A stretch of DNA of 64,000 nucleotides from Uranotaenia lowii (lineage: Eukaryota > Arthropoda > Insecta > Diptera > Culicidae), in contig NC_073693.1 in assembly GCF_029784155.1 (NCBI RefSeq), positions 147,624,843-147,688,842 of the forward strand, given 5' to 3'. The stretch's first letter is position 1; every line of letters begins with the position of its first letter. The position numbers were made by a program, and so were the translations under genes. Below are positions 11,533 to 23,195 of this stretch, in pieces. The notes below the pieces were generated by a model that saw only the letters and a program-made list of their open reading frames with translations, was not told where the DNA came from and searched no databases.

Positions 11533-11994
11533 CGTCGCGAACTGGCACATGGACGGGAAAAGAGGAGAGGGTTTCGAGCCAAACCAAGCGGAGCCAAGAT
11601 CTCAAGTTGTTAGAGGAGAGGTCATTGGTCTCTAGCAGTGGTCTCGAACAGAGGCGGAGCGCACGATAGTTGTGGGAACCAAGCGAGCCTCGAGTTACGA
11701 ATAAAGTCCGCACTTCAAGTCGTCAGAAGAGAGGTCCTTAGTCTAGAATCGTAACAAGAGGAAAGATATATAAACAGGAGTTTTGACTTGAAACCGAGTA
11801 AGCCGATTAGCGCTTAAGAGTGGACTTGGTCTTTTATTAAAGATACAGCCTTCGTTGCATGTCCACATGGGAATTATAGCCAGGGGCCCCAGGTGGAGCT
11901 TATGGCGTAGGGTACATAGTATCTAGAGTCGACCAATTGCACCCTTGGACCTAGAGTAGCATACTGGGGAGACGCGGTTTACCACTTGGGTGAT
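11533..11994 (+). mobile_element. R1-clade 3' UTR fragment
   Basis: From about 11846 to 11994 this matches the 3' end of the R1 derivative at 48822-49018: CCTTCGTTGC, GGGAATTATRGCCAG, GGCCCCAGGTGGA, TATGGCGTAGG, TACATAGTAT and TTACCAC-TGGGTGATCAA are shared. The preceding 300 bases carry degenerate GTCTCGA/GAGGAG-type repeats like those at 48360-48690. It is probably the severed 3' end of the element that starts at 3188. It abuts an unrelated RT fragment. Confidence 0.7.
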
Positions 11995-12009
11995 CAACTA
12001 TCAGGAACA

Positions 12010-12596
12010 TTTCGCCACTGGGCTTTTCATTAAACGGTATTGAAATCGAGGATGCAATCATCTCAAAGGCAGCGTCGAAGCTCAAGAATTCCTTTTCTAC
12101 GGGTCCGGACGGGATACCAGCTTCGTTTTTAAAAAGTTTCATGCCTGTTTTGTTGACTCCTATTCGTCTTATTTTTCAAGCTTCGCTTGACAGAGCTAGC
12201 TTTCCACTACTGTGAAAAGAAGTTTATATGTTCCCGGTCCACAAAAAAGGTGATAAACGAGATGTCAACAACTACCGTGGAATCTCAGCCTTATGTTCGA
12301 TAGCCAAACTATTCGAATTTGTGGTCTTGGATCCCATCTCCTCGTTTTGTAAGAATTACATTTCTAATGACCAGCACGGATTCATGCCTAAACGCTCCAC
12401 GACAAGCAACTTGTTGACGTTCACTTCTTTTGTGCATGAAAGTTTTGCTGCAAAATCTCAAACTGATGCCATATACACCGATTTGTCAGCTGCATTCGAC
12501 AAAGTGAGCCACGAAATTCCAATAGGGATACTTGGACGCCTGGGGTTCAGTGGTACTTTACTTGACTGGTTTCGCAGTTATTTGACTAATAGCTAA
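12010..12596 (+). pseudogene. Non-LTR reverse transcriptase fragment (jockey-like)
   Basis: The frame reads through the RT fingers and palm. Visible motifs are STGPDGIPASFLK, then FPVHKKGDKRDVNNYRGIS, NDQHGFMPKRSTTSNLL and TDAIYTDLSAAFDKVSHE, the first catalytic Asp block. It ends at LLDWFRSYLTN. A TGA sits at about 12212-12214, just before the long open stretch that starts at 12228. The YADD half of the domain is absent. It resembles the element at 55030 in motif wording and order but is not a copy of it. The exact clade (jockey or CR1 side) is not resolved. It is truncated at both ends, consistent with 5' truncation and later deletion. Confidence 0.8.
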
Positions 12597-12714
12597 TATC
12601 TTATTTGCCCAATAAGATACGCAGTTACAATCTTCAAGAAAGTTGTTCAGTAGAAAATTTCCTTAAGGTAATTTATAAATTGGCACAAAAACCATCATCT
12701 GGCTCGGCTCCACA

Positions 12715-12965
12715 GAAGAAACAAAAATGATGTTGATTTTTCAGTACAAAATATCCAATTTTCCCATACAAACCTAAAAATTCAAATTTACTCATGTAAA
12801 CGTTACTTAAAAATTCTGTAAAAAATCATGGATGAGTTTTGGACCAAGACGAAGCTTTTTAGACACCAGGGTTTGAGAAATTCAAAAATGACCCCAAATC
12901 GACTAAGTCTACTGTCCCACTCTACTGGAAGCTATTCCACTAAGTGTGCGACCCTGTGGTCTTAG
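12715..12965 (+). repeat. Dispersed repeat Z, copy 1, with a short conserved reading frame
   Basis: Homologous to 51430-51661, including the AT-rich leader (TCATGTAAACGTTA) and a start codon at 12828. The two copies encode MDEFWTKTKLFRHQ and MDDFLTKTELFRSQ, followed by RNSK and PNRLS in both. Copy 1 runs 45 codons to TAG 12963-12965. The family is unknown. The conserved ATG-led segment may be the first exon of a mobile-element gene. Confidence 0.5.
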
Positions 12966-15900
12966 AAATCAGGATCTTCAATTGTACATATGTTCCTATT
13001 CGAATGAACAATTATGGAGCAAATAGCGCCCTCATCGGTGCAATGAAATTGTTCAACCGTTTTTCCGAGCATTTTGACTTCGACGTTTGGAGGGATGTTT
13101 TCCGAAGTGGTGCAGAATCAGAATCTGATACTGATAAGGAACAATATCCTGATCCTGATTCTTACCTCGATTAAAACATGATTCCGAAACATGCATTTTA
13201 AGTTTAGTATTCCGGCCGTTAATTTTCGGGATGCAGACATTGGATTCTTTACATTCATTGATCATACAAGTTTTTAAATTATTACTCGAAATTTTTTATT
13301 CGGTAAAAGTTATGAAAAATTTAGCCGTTTTTTCTCCTTCGCCACGAAAACAACATAAAATATTTTTCTTTTTATAAGTCCACCACAGTTTTTGCTGAAT
13401 GTATAAACTTTCCAACCAATCATCAGCCTACTCAGGTGCTAGACATCAAATTTTTTCAATTTTTTTTCTTGTTTATCTCCGGAACATTTTGGCGGGACTT
13501 GTCAATGAATTGTTTTTTTGACTGGAAACCTTCCAGATGCTCACTGAAGAGTTCGTTATGCTGTCCATTACGAAATTTAAAAAAATTCTCCTTGTTAGCA
13601 GTCTAAATATTTTGCGCACGATTTGACCACAGCATTTTGATTATTTTACTGGTGGGCAACTTGTTTACCTTGTAGAAGTTAAGAAGGGCTTCTCAAAGTA
13701 TTCCCGAAACAAAGTGTAGCATTTTTTTTCGAATACAGTCTATATTCTTTAACTTTTTTTTTCAACTCGGGTACGAAGCTTTCTTTCTAGATGTTTTAAA
13801 ATATGATTTCTTGTTTTGAGCATATATTTATAGTTCTTCTTTTTTTAAAATAAGACTATTAATAGTTCATTGATAACATTTGATTTTCGAGTTTTGAAGG
13901 TGGTTTCGCTTGTTTTACAAGAAACTCTATGAATGCAAAAATTCGATTTAAATATAGGATGGTATTTTATTCAGATTAATCATACCATTTCCCTCCCTAA
14001 AATTTTAATTTCTATTTGTTAAAATATAGTCTGCATATGAATTCTTATTTGCATGACTGAACCAAAATCAACATTTTTATTTAAAATTATAATTATCGAT
14101 TCATCCACTAATTTTATCTTTTACCAGATTTCTGATTCAAATTCATGTGCTACATTTAAATATTGATTTCGAAGTTTTCATGTAGGAATAAAAAAAACTT
14201 ATTGTTTGTTTAATTCTGTCCAAAACTTCAATTCCTTAGTATATATTAGAAATTCCAATCAATCTGTCAAATTAAAATTGTGATTGAGGTGCAATTCTGA
14301 ATTTCGTAAAATCGTCATCTGATCTGCAGATGAAGTTAAAATGGTCAATTTCATTCGGCTATTTCAACCATGTTATGCCAATTAAAAAGGTTTTTTTTAA
14401 ATGATTTATGCTCATCGTGCCCCGATTAATGGTGCTTATACTACCCCAGTGGAGGTTGTCACCATGCCCGTACAGTGACTAATGGGTTAGATGGCTTTTC
14501 AAACAAACTGCTTCAAATTTACCTACATCATTAATTGAAAAATATAAAAAAATATATAGGGACCCCTTTGGAAAAATTGCCCCAGGCCCTCCTAAGATTT
14601 ATGCGGCCCTGGATCTTACAAAACGAAAAAATAACCTTGACCGATAAGACTGTAAGAAGACTCAATAAAAAATATTTATGGTTATTATTTACCTCCAATC
14701 GTTCTTATTTGAAATCGTGAACGTTTTTTTTCAAAAATGTTTATTGTCCACTTTCAAATACAAAATATTAGCACAGACCTACGAAAGAAGTATTTTTTTC
14801 AACAATGTTATTCATAATTCGCCCACTTTCAAACACATAATCTTTACACAGGACTACAAAAGTATTATCGATTATTCCTGAAACTGTGGTCTATCGAGCT
14901 CAATCACCCTTCGTCATCGTGAGGCTACAGATTAGCACGAACGTGACCGGTTGTCCTGTCTGTCTCAGGACAAACTTCCATCAACATTTAATTTAATTAG
15001 AAAAGTTACACATGATCCTTTCGGTTCCCATCTTCCATCCGTATCCTGGGGTAAGTGTAGCCAAAAAAGCAACAGACAACATAATCAATTACTGCACCTA
15101 AAAGGTGCTTCCGAAAGGTAAACTTTTTGTGTGGAAATAACAGGTGTGTGTACTCATCAGTTTCACTGTCTGTCGATAGATGAACAAAAATGTCTTTGAA
15201 AATGAAGAGCAATGTAATATAAAATGAATAAAGGAAATCAATTTATTCCTTGAACTTACACTTTCTTACAAATATGGAATAAAAGTTTGAAGAATACTTA
15301 GCAAATCCACTTTTGACTTAGAGACGACATGCGTTGAGATGATTGGGTACGAAACTTCGTTAGCCGGTTGGATAGTTTTGGTGAATGGCCTTTGTGATGA
15401 GATAAAACAAAGCCATGGAAATCCATTCAAATGGGACAAAAAAATTCAACGGTATCCCGGCTCTTGAAGCGAGGACAAAAAACCCAAAACTGTTGGTCGA
15501 ATTCAAGTGTGTACTTTCGTAAAAAAACCAACATCTTTTGGGGTTTTCCGAGTGAAAAGTAAGATATACCTTCAAACCACACTGATATAAACAGGGAAAA
15601 GAGGCTGTTTCAAGTACACTAGTGAAACCGTCCTTATTCCAAACCAGAAAATGTTGCGTGGGAGTAGGTACAAGAGGTAAAATTGACGAAGGAAAAAGGG
15701 CACCCAGTTGAAGCTAATGGAATTTGGAGGATTAGAAAAAGGGGTTTTATTTGCGTTAGGGTGGGTACCCGGATTTATTCCGAGGGCTGCCTGCCGGAGG
15801 GACGAAAATAACGGCAGCTCTCTGTACTTTTATGCCCGGTCGAACCTTTTTACCGTTAATGTGATATTTGAATATCGTATTTGCGATATGGGTTGAAATG

Positions 15901-16732
15901 AAGGAAAAGTGCCTCTCGGAGCATTACGTTTGCGGCATCTTGACGGGGTTATGTTTGGCTTAGAGATCCTTAAGGAGCCCACCAGGAAACCGTTTGCTGA
16001 GCCCTTGACGACTTGTTAAGTTGACTGGTTGAACCCATTAAAATTGATGTATTTATTTGGGGTTTTTGAGGAAATGGTTTCAGTATAAGGTTAATTTTTT
16101 TTTCTCAAGATAAAAATGTATAAAAATGAGCAGTTTAAAACTTGAAAACGTGATTAAAGAAAATACGATAAAAGCATACCACCAATTGAAAACCAGAATA
16201 TGAAATCAGAAACCCATGCAAATTATTATGTGTTTCCAGATATCGAAAGCACTTTTATGAAAACCCCAATTTAAATATGTTTGATTGCTCGAAAAGTAAC
16301 ATGTCAAACAATTCAGCGAGGCGAATATTGTTGTACAAATCAACTATCAAACAATTGAACCGTGCAATCAAATAATTTTTGAAGAAGAACCAAAAAAGCT
16401 CTCAGCCAAAAGGCCACTCGAAACAGGACTTTTATCAAACGATTTGGGATAGTACGATTCTAATTGCTCCGGTGCCATTTGCAGTTGAAATCCAATTTCC
16501 CATCCCCTCATAGTGGCAAAAACTGTTTTTCATTGATTGTTGTTTTTCTGGAAGAGAAAGAGAGACAGAGAGAGAACGATTGAAAAACAACATCCTAGCG
16601 ACAACAACTACACAACTGATTGAAAAATCAACAATCACATGGTCAGACAACTAGAATGGGGGGATGATTCAGTTTTTGTAACCAGAAATAAAAACAAATT
16701 ATGAGGAAACACTAAAATTTATGTGTGTATTG
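12966..16732. other. Unassigned AT-rich sequence
   Basis: About 3.8 kb without a recognisable gene, terminus or RNA. A short frame at 12944-13174 ends in an acidic Ser/Glu/Asp-rich tail but has no recognisable domain and begins inside repeat Z. 14880-15240 and 15700-16000 are less AT-rich and could be host intron or intergenic DNA. 16550-16575 is a GA-rich simple repeat. Confidence 0.4.
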
Positions 16733-16734
16733 TA

Positions 16735-18206
16735 CCGTGAAGGACCCAATGGCCGCGCATTTAAGCTATGATGAATGTTCTCTGTGCCGTACAAAAATCG
16801 TTTTTTGTGCGATTCCGAAAACAAAAGCACTGACACGTAGTCAAACTTACGTTCTATAAGGGAAAAATTTAAAAGTGAGAGATTTTTCATTCTAACGTCA
16901 CAAAAAACGCGAATTTGTAAAAAGTGTTGGTGTACCAATGGCCGCGCACTTCTTAATTTGGTTTAAACAGTGAATAAGGTATCCAAACAGTTTAAAATGC
17001 TGTTTACATAGCTCTCAGGCTCATTGCGAATATTCTCAGGTAAGGGTTTTCAAGATTCACTCAACAAATACCGATTTGTCGTCATTGTTTTGTGAAACTA
17101 GTCTAGTGCAATATTAGTATGAGGCGCCATTTTTACAAAGCATTATTTTGTCGGAAGATGGAACAATGTTTTCGGTCCCGATTTCGATATATCATCACAA
17201 ATTCGGCGAGCTGTCTAAAAGTCCACGAGGAAACTGACCAACTAAAACTAAATAGATCCGGATTGCTATCTAACCTCAAATTTCCAACACTTTGTAGCAA
17301 TTTTTATTAGATAATCGTTTCTTCTGACACTGTTTCAAAAAATTGTGCTTTTTCAGCCAGTTATGTGAAGGAAAACATTGATTGGAATACTTTCCTGTGA
17401 ATCTTAAGCGGGCCATAGACTACACAAATTGGCCTGTACAAATTCGATGATTCCACGACGATTATTTGATCTATGCTCGTCCACACACTATACAAACATA
17501 TTTCACGCGAACACAAACGATTGCTGGCGAAAACAGCAACAGCAACAAAAAAAACCATCTCCACCCCGGCTGGGAGGATGTTTTGTACAAAATATTTCGA
17601 TCCCGACCGATTTTACTCCAACCGTTTGGGCGCTCATTCAAGCAGTGCCATGCACTATGCAAATCGTGCTCACAGCGACAAAATTTCATCGAATTTCATC
17701 GCATTTGTACAAATGTTGTGTAGTCTGTGGCCCGCTTAAGTTTAACTGCTGATAAATACTAGAATACTATCCGTGCGCGGCAATAGAAACATTCGAAAAT
17801 CAAGTGTACCAATGGCCGTGCACAACAAAATTGTCATTTTTTCCGCAACAGAACCTTCAAACTGTTCACTTTTTTTTCACAATTGATTCATTATACAGCA
17901 ACAAATAACTTACGTTCGAAAATTTTTGCCAAAGTGCTCGAATTAAACACAAGAAACTGAATTACAAAAAGGGACTCGTTTAGCTCACTTGCTAAGGACA
18001 ACAGAAAAAATGGCATCCGACAAAAACAATGTTTGTTTTTATTTTTTCTTGACCTCTAAAAGCAGAATAAATTTATTTCTAGTATGGCAAGTGAAAGATA
18101 CGTAGCGGAGGTATCCGAAAATGCGAAACATAGAAATTTTCGTTGTTGAATTTCGGGGAAAATAAAGATTAAAGTTGAAAATGCGCGGCCATTGGTGCTT
18201 TCACGG
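16735..18206. mobile_element. TA-flanked non-autonomous element (Tc1/mariner-type), 1472 bp
   Basis: Left end CCGTGAAGGACCCAATGGCC and right end, on the opposite strand, CCGTGAAAGCACCAATGGCC are flanked by TA (16733-16734, 18207-18208). The subterminal motif TGTACCAATGGCCG(C/T)GCAC recurs internally at about 16930 and 17804 in the same orientation. No transposase. It contains a younger insertion at 17408-17735. Confidence 0.75.
17408..17735. mobile_element. TTAA-flanked MITE (piggyBac-type site), nested
   Basis: Ends GCGGGCCATAGACTACACAA (left) and GCGGGCCACAGACTACACAA (right, opposite strand) sit between TTAA at 17404-17407 and TTAA at 17736-17739. The TTAA duplication suggests mobilisation by a piggyBac-type transposase, although the end bases do not match the canonical CCC start. 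The 328 bp interior has overlapping ORFs on both strands produced by its inverted structure; none is credible. Confidence 0.65.
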
Positions 18207-18399
18207 TATGTAAGTTATAATGAAACAAGTATTATCGAAATTGAAAATTCCACGAAACAAACTAATCTAGCACATTTGCAAGAATATTTTAGGATTTGAT
18301 CTATATATTTAATAAGCAGTTTCTGTGGTTTTGTTTGTCCTCTATAGGCTCAACCGTCTCAAGAGCTGAAGAGCTGAAATTTGGCATCGATGTTCATTA

Positions 18400-19170
18400 G
18401 GGCCAGGAATAATAAAACATGTTTTCAGATTTTGAAATGACCCTATCTAAAGGGGGTCGTCCATACAAGAGAAATGTTGTTTTCGTGATATTGTCGTTAA
18501 TTTTTATCAGTTTGTCGAGAACATTTGCATATGATTGTTTTGAGAGATGGGCTATTAATTTCAGGTATTGAATTGTAAGTCAGGGGTCGTCCATATGAAC
18601 TTTTCACTGTTTTTGCAATATTGCCGATTCTATACATCGGATTGAGATGAAAGTTTGCACACGGTAGTTTTGATGGACGGGTTTTTCAGGTATCAAATTT
18701 AATATTAGGGGCCGGCAAAAGTGGTCGTCAAAATTAACTTTTCAATATTTTGTGGTATTGACGTTATTATTCATCGGATTGGGAAGAACATTTGCACGTA
18801 GGAGTTATAAGGACGTACAATTGATTTCAATTATCCAATTTTGGGTTAGGGTCGGAAAAAAGGATAATTTATATTAACTCTTCACTGAGACAGGATGATA
18901 ATTTGCACACGGAAGTTTTCAAGAACGGAAAATTGATTTCAGGTGTCATTATTTTTCAGGTGTTGACAAAAGGGGTCGTCCATATAAATTGATCTCTCTT
19001 TTAGCGATATTGTCTTGCTTATGCTCCACATTTAGATGAGAAGACGATCAAGGGACGAGTGATTTATTTAAGGTTTCAAGTTTTGGGTCGGGGTCGGCAA
19101 AAGGGGTCATCCTGAGTAATTTTTCACTGATTATTTTGGAAGGGCGATAGATTTCAGTTATCAAAGTTTG
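18400..19170 (+). repeat. Degenerate tandem array, ~130 bp unit, about six units
   Basis: Anchors AAAGGGGTCGTCCATAT with variants occur at about 18453, 18583, 18721, 18862, 18971 and 19101. Each is followed by a variant of TTTTTGCGATATTG, then CATCGGATTGAGATGAAAA and TTTGCACACGG, then a variant of TTTCAGGTATCAA. Spacing is 109-141 bases. A second, inverted occurrence of the same family is at 61360-61830, so it is a dispersed satellite-like family. Unit-to-unit divergence is high, indicating an old array. Confidence 0.75.
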
Positions 19171-19320
19171 TAAAACAAGCCACCGAAAGAGGGCTAATTT
19201 TTTTAGCAATAATTGCGATGGCATGCAACGATTGAGTTGAAATTGAAATTTCTTCACAAGGGTTGGGACGTCAGAACTTTGCAGAATTTTAAAATTAAAA
19301 TTTAGGTACCCGAGATGATA

Positions 19321-19918
19321 CAGGGTAGGGCAGAGTGGACTCCCTAGTTTCAAGCAGTCGCTGAAGAGCGCGCGCTCGAGTTAGCGGAGTCGGAGTGGTC
19401 TCATGTGGTAGGGGGAAAGACGCCATTTTTTAGTCACCATGCCGTGGAGCATCGTGGTTTTGTAGTCGAAACGTTCTTTAAAAATAAGGATAGTGTGGAA
19501 GCGACCCACTGTGCATTTCGTCTACGATTTGGTTTGAATCGTCATGATAGTGTTCCTGAAGCTAAAATCAAAAGGAAATGGATCACACGTGCGACAGGAT
19601 CTGCACTGCCTTGAAAACCAGTCTAAGGTCTACAAAGTTTGACCAAGGAACTTGGAAGCCCTTAAGGAAGCAATTGTTTATGTTATCGCTGGAATAACTC
19701 CAGATATGCTGCATAGAGTTTTTAAAAAACTTCATTGAACGGCTGAATATGTGCATCGCTCGTCAAAGCCGTCACCTGGACGATATCATTTTTAAAACTT
19801 AATAAAAAATAAATGGCATTGTATGTAGATTTCAGAATTGAAAAGCTCTTTAAATAATATTATGTGGTTTTTATACAGTTTACCGACCAATTCAAGGAGT
19901 TCACTCTGCCCCACCCTG
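19321..19918 (+). mobile_element. Internally deleted Tc1/mariner-type transposon
   Basis: Ends CAGGGTAGGGCAGAGTGGAC and, on the opposite strand, CAGGGTGGGGCAGAGTGAAC sit between TA at 19319-19320 and 19919-19920. The 598 bp element keeps both ends of a transposase gene (19405-19802) but lacks the catalytic middle. It is a typical deletion derivative that would depend on a full-length relative. Confidence 0.85.
19405..19802 (+). pseudogene. Mariner-superfamily transposase, catalytic core deleted
   Basis: The N-terminal part (HAVEHRGFVVETFFKNKDSV, FRLRFGLNRHDSVPEAKIKR) has the form of the helix-turn-helix DNA-binding start found in many insect mariner-superfamily transposases. After a stop at 19612-19614 the C-terminus is recognisable: EALKEAIVYVIAGITPDMLH, then after a +1 frame change FIERLNMCIARQSRHLDDII, ending FKT. 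The DDE domain that should lie between is absent. Lesions: deletion, stop and frameshift. Non-functional. Confidence 0.7.
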
Positions 19919-19939
19919 TATTATGTTATTTTGTATGAA

Positions 19940-20300
19940 AAAAATTTGAGAAAGTCAATTTTTCGTTTTTCCTTAATATTTTGTTTTGTTTTTTATTTGT
20001 GATTTTTTTATTGTTTTTACGCAATGCAAGTGAAATTTCAATACATGTAGCTCACTGGAAAATTCTCTGGAATAACTTTACCGAAGTTGGTAAAGCGGTA
20101 GGAGAAAAAAAAATAACGCATTCTTTTTTATGAGATAAAACTAACAAAACTGAAAATCTTCCGGTCCAGTTTTCAGAAATAATTTTTCAACAAGAAAGCT
20201 ATTATTTTAAGAGCATTTAAATGTTCTAATGAAATGATCTTTATTAGATTATCTATCATTTGAAAAAAAATAGGGTTATCAGAAATTTAGTGTGCCGCCC
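19940..20300. repeat. Dispersed repeat Y, copy 1
   Basis: Collinear with 29890-30255. Shared blocks include TTTTACGCAATGCAA, GAAATTTCAAT/GAAATTACAAT, GGAAAATTCTCT/GGAGAATACTCT, AATGATCT and AAATTTAG near the right end. The family and its termini are unknown, and no coding sequence is conserved between copies. Confidence 0.6.
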
Positions 20301-20892
20301 AAGTAACAATTTGAGTTTTATGCCAACCATCAAACATAGATCTTAGCATGAAACTTCCTGCAACGTCAGATTTCTGGTGGAATATAGACGAAATAGCATC
20401 AAAATATAAGCGCACCTCAAAGAAAATCAAGATTGACCACATTTTAAGTTTTTTATTTAAATTAAAATACAATATTTTAAGTAACTTATTAATTTGCTCA
20501 AATGATGCACATTTTGTTCGACATTGAAATTCATGACCTACACAACAAATAGTACCGCAAACATTGTCAAATTTGTTGAAATTGTCTAGTTTATAGTTTC
20601 TATTATAATATTATTTCCAAGAAGTTTGTAGTTTCGATTGAATTTCACAATCAACATGGCGGAGGTAAGTTAATATTGAAAATCTGAAGTCAGTTTGTAA
20701 AACAGTTTTCAAATTGTGTTATGCTGGTTAGAAAAATGTTGTAATAAAAAGAAATTTTTTAAAGTCAAAATATTTACTCTTTTCAAAAACAATTCTTTTC
20801 GAGATAGCTTTAAGCTGTTCTGAGTTAAAGTTTCAATATAAATTAGAAATTTTAATCATTTCCAAGCTCCAAAAAATGATTTATTTATTACA
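20301..20892. other. Unassigned; possible short first coding exon
   Basis: AT-rich. At 20656 the sequence CAACATGGCGGAGGTAAGT gives a start codon in a favourable insect context, three codons (Met-Ala-Glu) and a perfect GTAAGT splice donor at 20665. This could be the first coding exon of a host gene or a mobile element. No downstream exon could be identified, so it remains a suggestion. Confidence 0.25.
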
Positions 20893-21463
20893 TGCCCTTT
20901 TGTGATGTTCGTTCACATGTCATATTCATGAAATGGTGGACATAAACGAACACAAACACATACAGGATCTCAATGAAACTTGATGTTTCCTCGAAGAGAG
21001 TCCTTTTTCTCAACTCTAAGCGTACATCTTTCGAGGATATGATGGCTAGCATCTTACAAATGCTAAAACCACCAACCCCCAGAAAGTGTACTATGTATGC
21101 CGTGACCGGGATTCGATCTCATCCCGCTGGCTTAGAAGACTTGAAGGCTATGCTCTAGGCTACGGGCTGCGGCTGTCTCAAAAAAGGCTATTTGAGAAAC
21201 TTTTTGGAACAAAGAGTCCATAGAAGGCTATTTGACACCCAATTTGAAACTTTTATTCTGAATGGATGAGATTGACATGTCACAAAAAGACTATTTGAGC
21301 AACTTGTTTGAACTTGAAGTTCACAGAAGGCTATTTGAGACCTAATTTGCAACTTTAATACTGAGTGATGCGTTTGCCGTGTTACAAAAAGGCTATTTGA
21401 GTAACCTTTTGTCACTTTCATGCTCACATTCGAGAAAATTCGGTACCAATATTCACTGGAACC
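20893..21463 (-). mobile_element. 571 bp SINE-containing unit, copy 1
   Basis: Same length as, and nearly identical to, 23196-23766; I noticed three substitutions. Read on the minus strand it has a ~290 bp leader with five ACTCAAATAGCCTTTT-type repeats, then a tRNA-like region (GCCCGTAGCCTAGAGCATAG, box-B-like GATCGAATCCCGG), then a body ending CATCACAAAAGGGCA. The tRNA-like region is shared with the SINE fragment at 42490. The frame at 20973-21158 is a by-product and is not considered coding. Target duplication for this copy is degraded. Confidence 0.8.
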
Positions 21464-22383
21464 TTTATTTGGTTGCTTAGGAATTTATATCATTTTGATA
21501 GCTCATTTTTCTCAATTTTGAGTGATAATCCCTTCAAAACAGGTTATGCTATCTCAAAAAGAGGTAAAAAAGTTTAAGCGTGTATACGGTCTTCTCAATT
21601 GTCAAATCATCTGTCTCTTGGTTTTATCATGCCTACATTCACTGTTCCAATAACACAGTTTTTCAACTTGGCTTTAACGCTGGTTTAAAAGTGCATTGAG
21701 CGAATTATTATAACTGATATCAAAGCTCTATTAAAAACAGGAAAATATGTGTTTAATTGAAGCTTTTGCAAAACACAAAAAAAAAATGACTATTAAGTGT
21801 CACTGAAAACTGCAACCTTTAAAATAAATCACCTATAATTAACAAAAAATGTAATTTAAATTGTTTTCCTTGAAAGTTAACGAAGATTCATTTATTATTA
21901 CAGCAAATGTCCTGTAAAAAATTTGTACACTGGAAATTAAATGTCACGTAATCATGTTTTCGACCTTTAAATTTACGGTAAATGTCCTGCTCCTTTTTGT
22001 TACAGGACATTTGCGTAATTTTACAGGAAATAATTTTTGATGTGTACTTTTGAAACTTTTTTACAACACTCTTTAGAAAGTGTTTGTAGTGAATTCAGAG
22101 TTGAACTTAATCACCCAAATTGAGACGCGTTACAAACAACCGTCAGAGTTGAAAGTCGTTAGCAGAATCCCGTATTTTTTTCATTTTCTTGTCATCAAGA
22201 GAATCGATCGTTTCTCTTTTTCGTTTAAACGCTTATTTTCATTTACGTTATTATGGGTTATATCAGGAATGGCAATAGGTTTATTCATTTCATACATTTT
22301 GTGATTCCTTTTGTCTTTTACTTGAATGCTTACACATATATATTGGTCACATCATCAATTGAGTGGCTAGAGAACGGTAGACA
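21464..22383. other. Unassigned; contains a small hairpin and a dispersed-repeat remnant
   Basis: 21980-22012 forms a 10-bp stem (AAATGTCCTG / CAGGACATTT), and the same motif occurs at 21906. 22084-22240 resembles 5815-5960. No gene recognised. Confidence 0.4.
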
Positions 22384-22779
22384 ATGTGCAACTCGAGATC
22401 CCATACACCCAACCTTTGGGTAGTGTTCATATCACCTCTTGTCTGCAACTCCGATTCTCTACCTCCCCGTGATACTAGCTGGGGTGCGAGCAACCTTAGC
22501 GGAGATCGGGTACCCAACCCCGGTGGATGCTTTGGTCGCATGCAAACTAAGTTAGGGGGCTTCGTACGCGTCTGTTCTCCATGTCAGGGGCGGCGTGCGG
22601 AGTGCAACATCGTCCTGGTGGTGTTCGGGACCCAAAACAGCAACATCACGACGGTCCTCCTGCGAGATAGTGAGGTTAGCTGCGGGCCTTGCGAGCCCGT
22701 GACTACAAAAAACATAAGCAACGAATAACGAACAACAAATTTCAGATGGAAATCGGCAAAGACACACGCGACGAAAAGG

Positions 22780-23187
22780 GACTAGCGATTGGAAACTTGG
22801 AACATGGAACTGCCGATCTCTAATTTTGTGGACAGTACCCACGTGGTCTCCAACGAATTGAAGAGCCCCAAATTCGACATCGTAGCGCTGCAGGAGGTAT
22901 GCTGGAACTCCACGGTACGAACGTATCCAGATGTTTGTGCCATCTACCGGAGCTGAGGCAATACACACGAGCTTGAAACAGCTTTTAAAGTGATGGGAAA
23001 GATGCAAATGCGCGTGATCGGGTGGTGGCCGATCAACTCACGAATGTGCCGGTTGAGAATCAAGGGCCGGGTCTTCAACATCAGCATCATCAACGTGCAA
23101 AGCCCTCACCTAGGAAGTACCGGTGACGACAAAGACGAATTTTACGCGCAGCTGGAGCGTGAATACGACCGTTGCCCAAAACATGAT
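22780..23187 (+). pseudogene. RTE endonuclease (APE-type), N-terminal half
   Basis: Frames read KLGTWNCRSL, then KSPKFDIVALQEVCWNST (the QE metal-binding block), then after a frame change KMQMRVIGWWPINSRMCRLR and FNISIINVQSPHLGSTGDDK (N-x-x-S-P, the usual NxHAPt position). It ends in LEREYDRCPKHDIK, exactly where the SINE-containing unit enters. At least two frame changes and a stop are present. The APE domain nicks the target DNA for target-primed reverse transcription. Confidence 0.8.
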
Positions 23188-23195
23188 ATCAAAAT

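Noticed and set aside
12944..13174. 76-codon protein with acidic tail
   Set aside because: Starts inside repeat Z, has no recognised domain and no supporting signals.
17429..17752. Several overlapping frames on both strands
   Set aside because: They lie inside the TTAA-flanked MITE and arise from its structure; no protein-like conservation.
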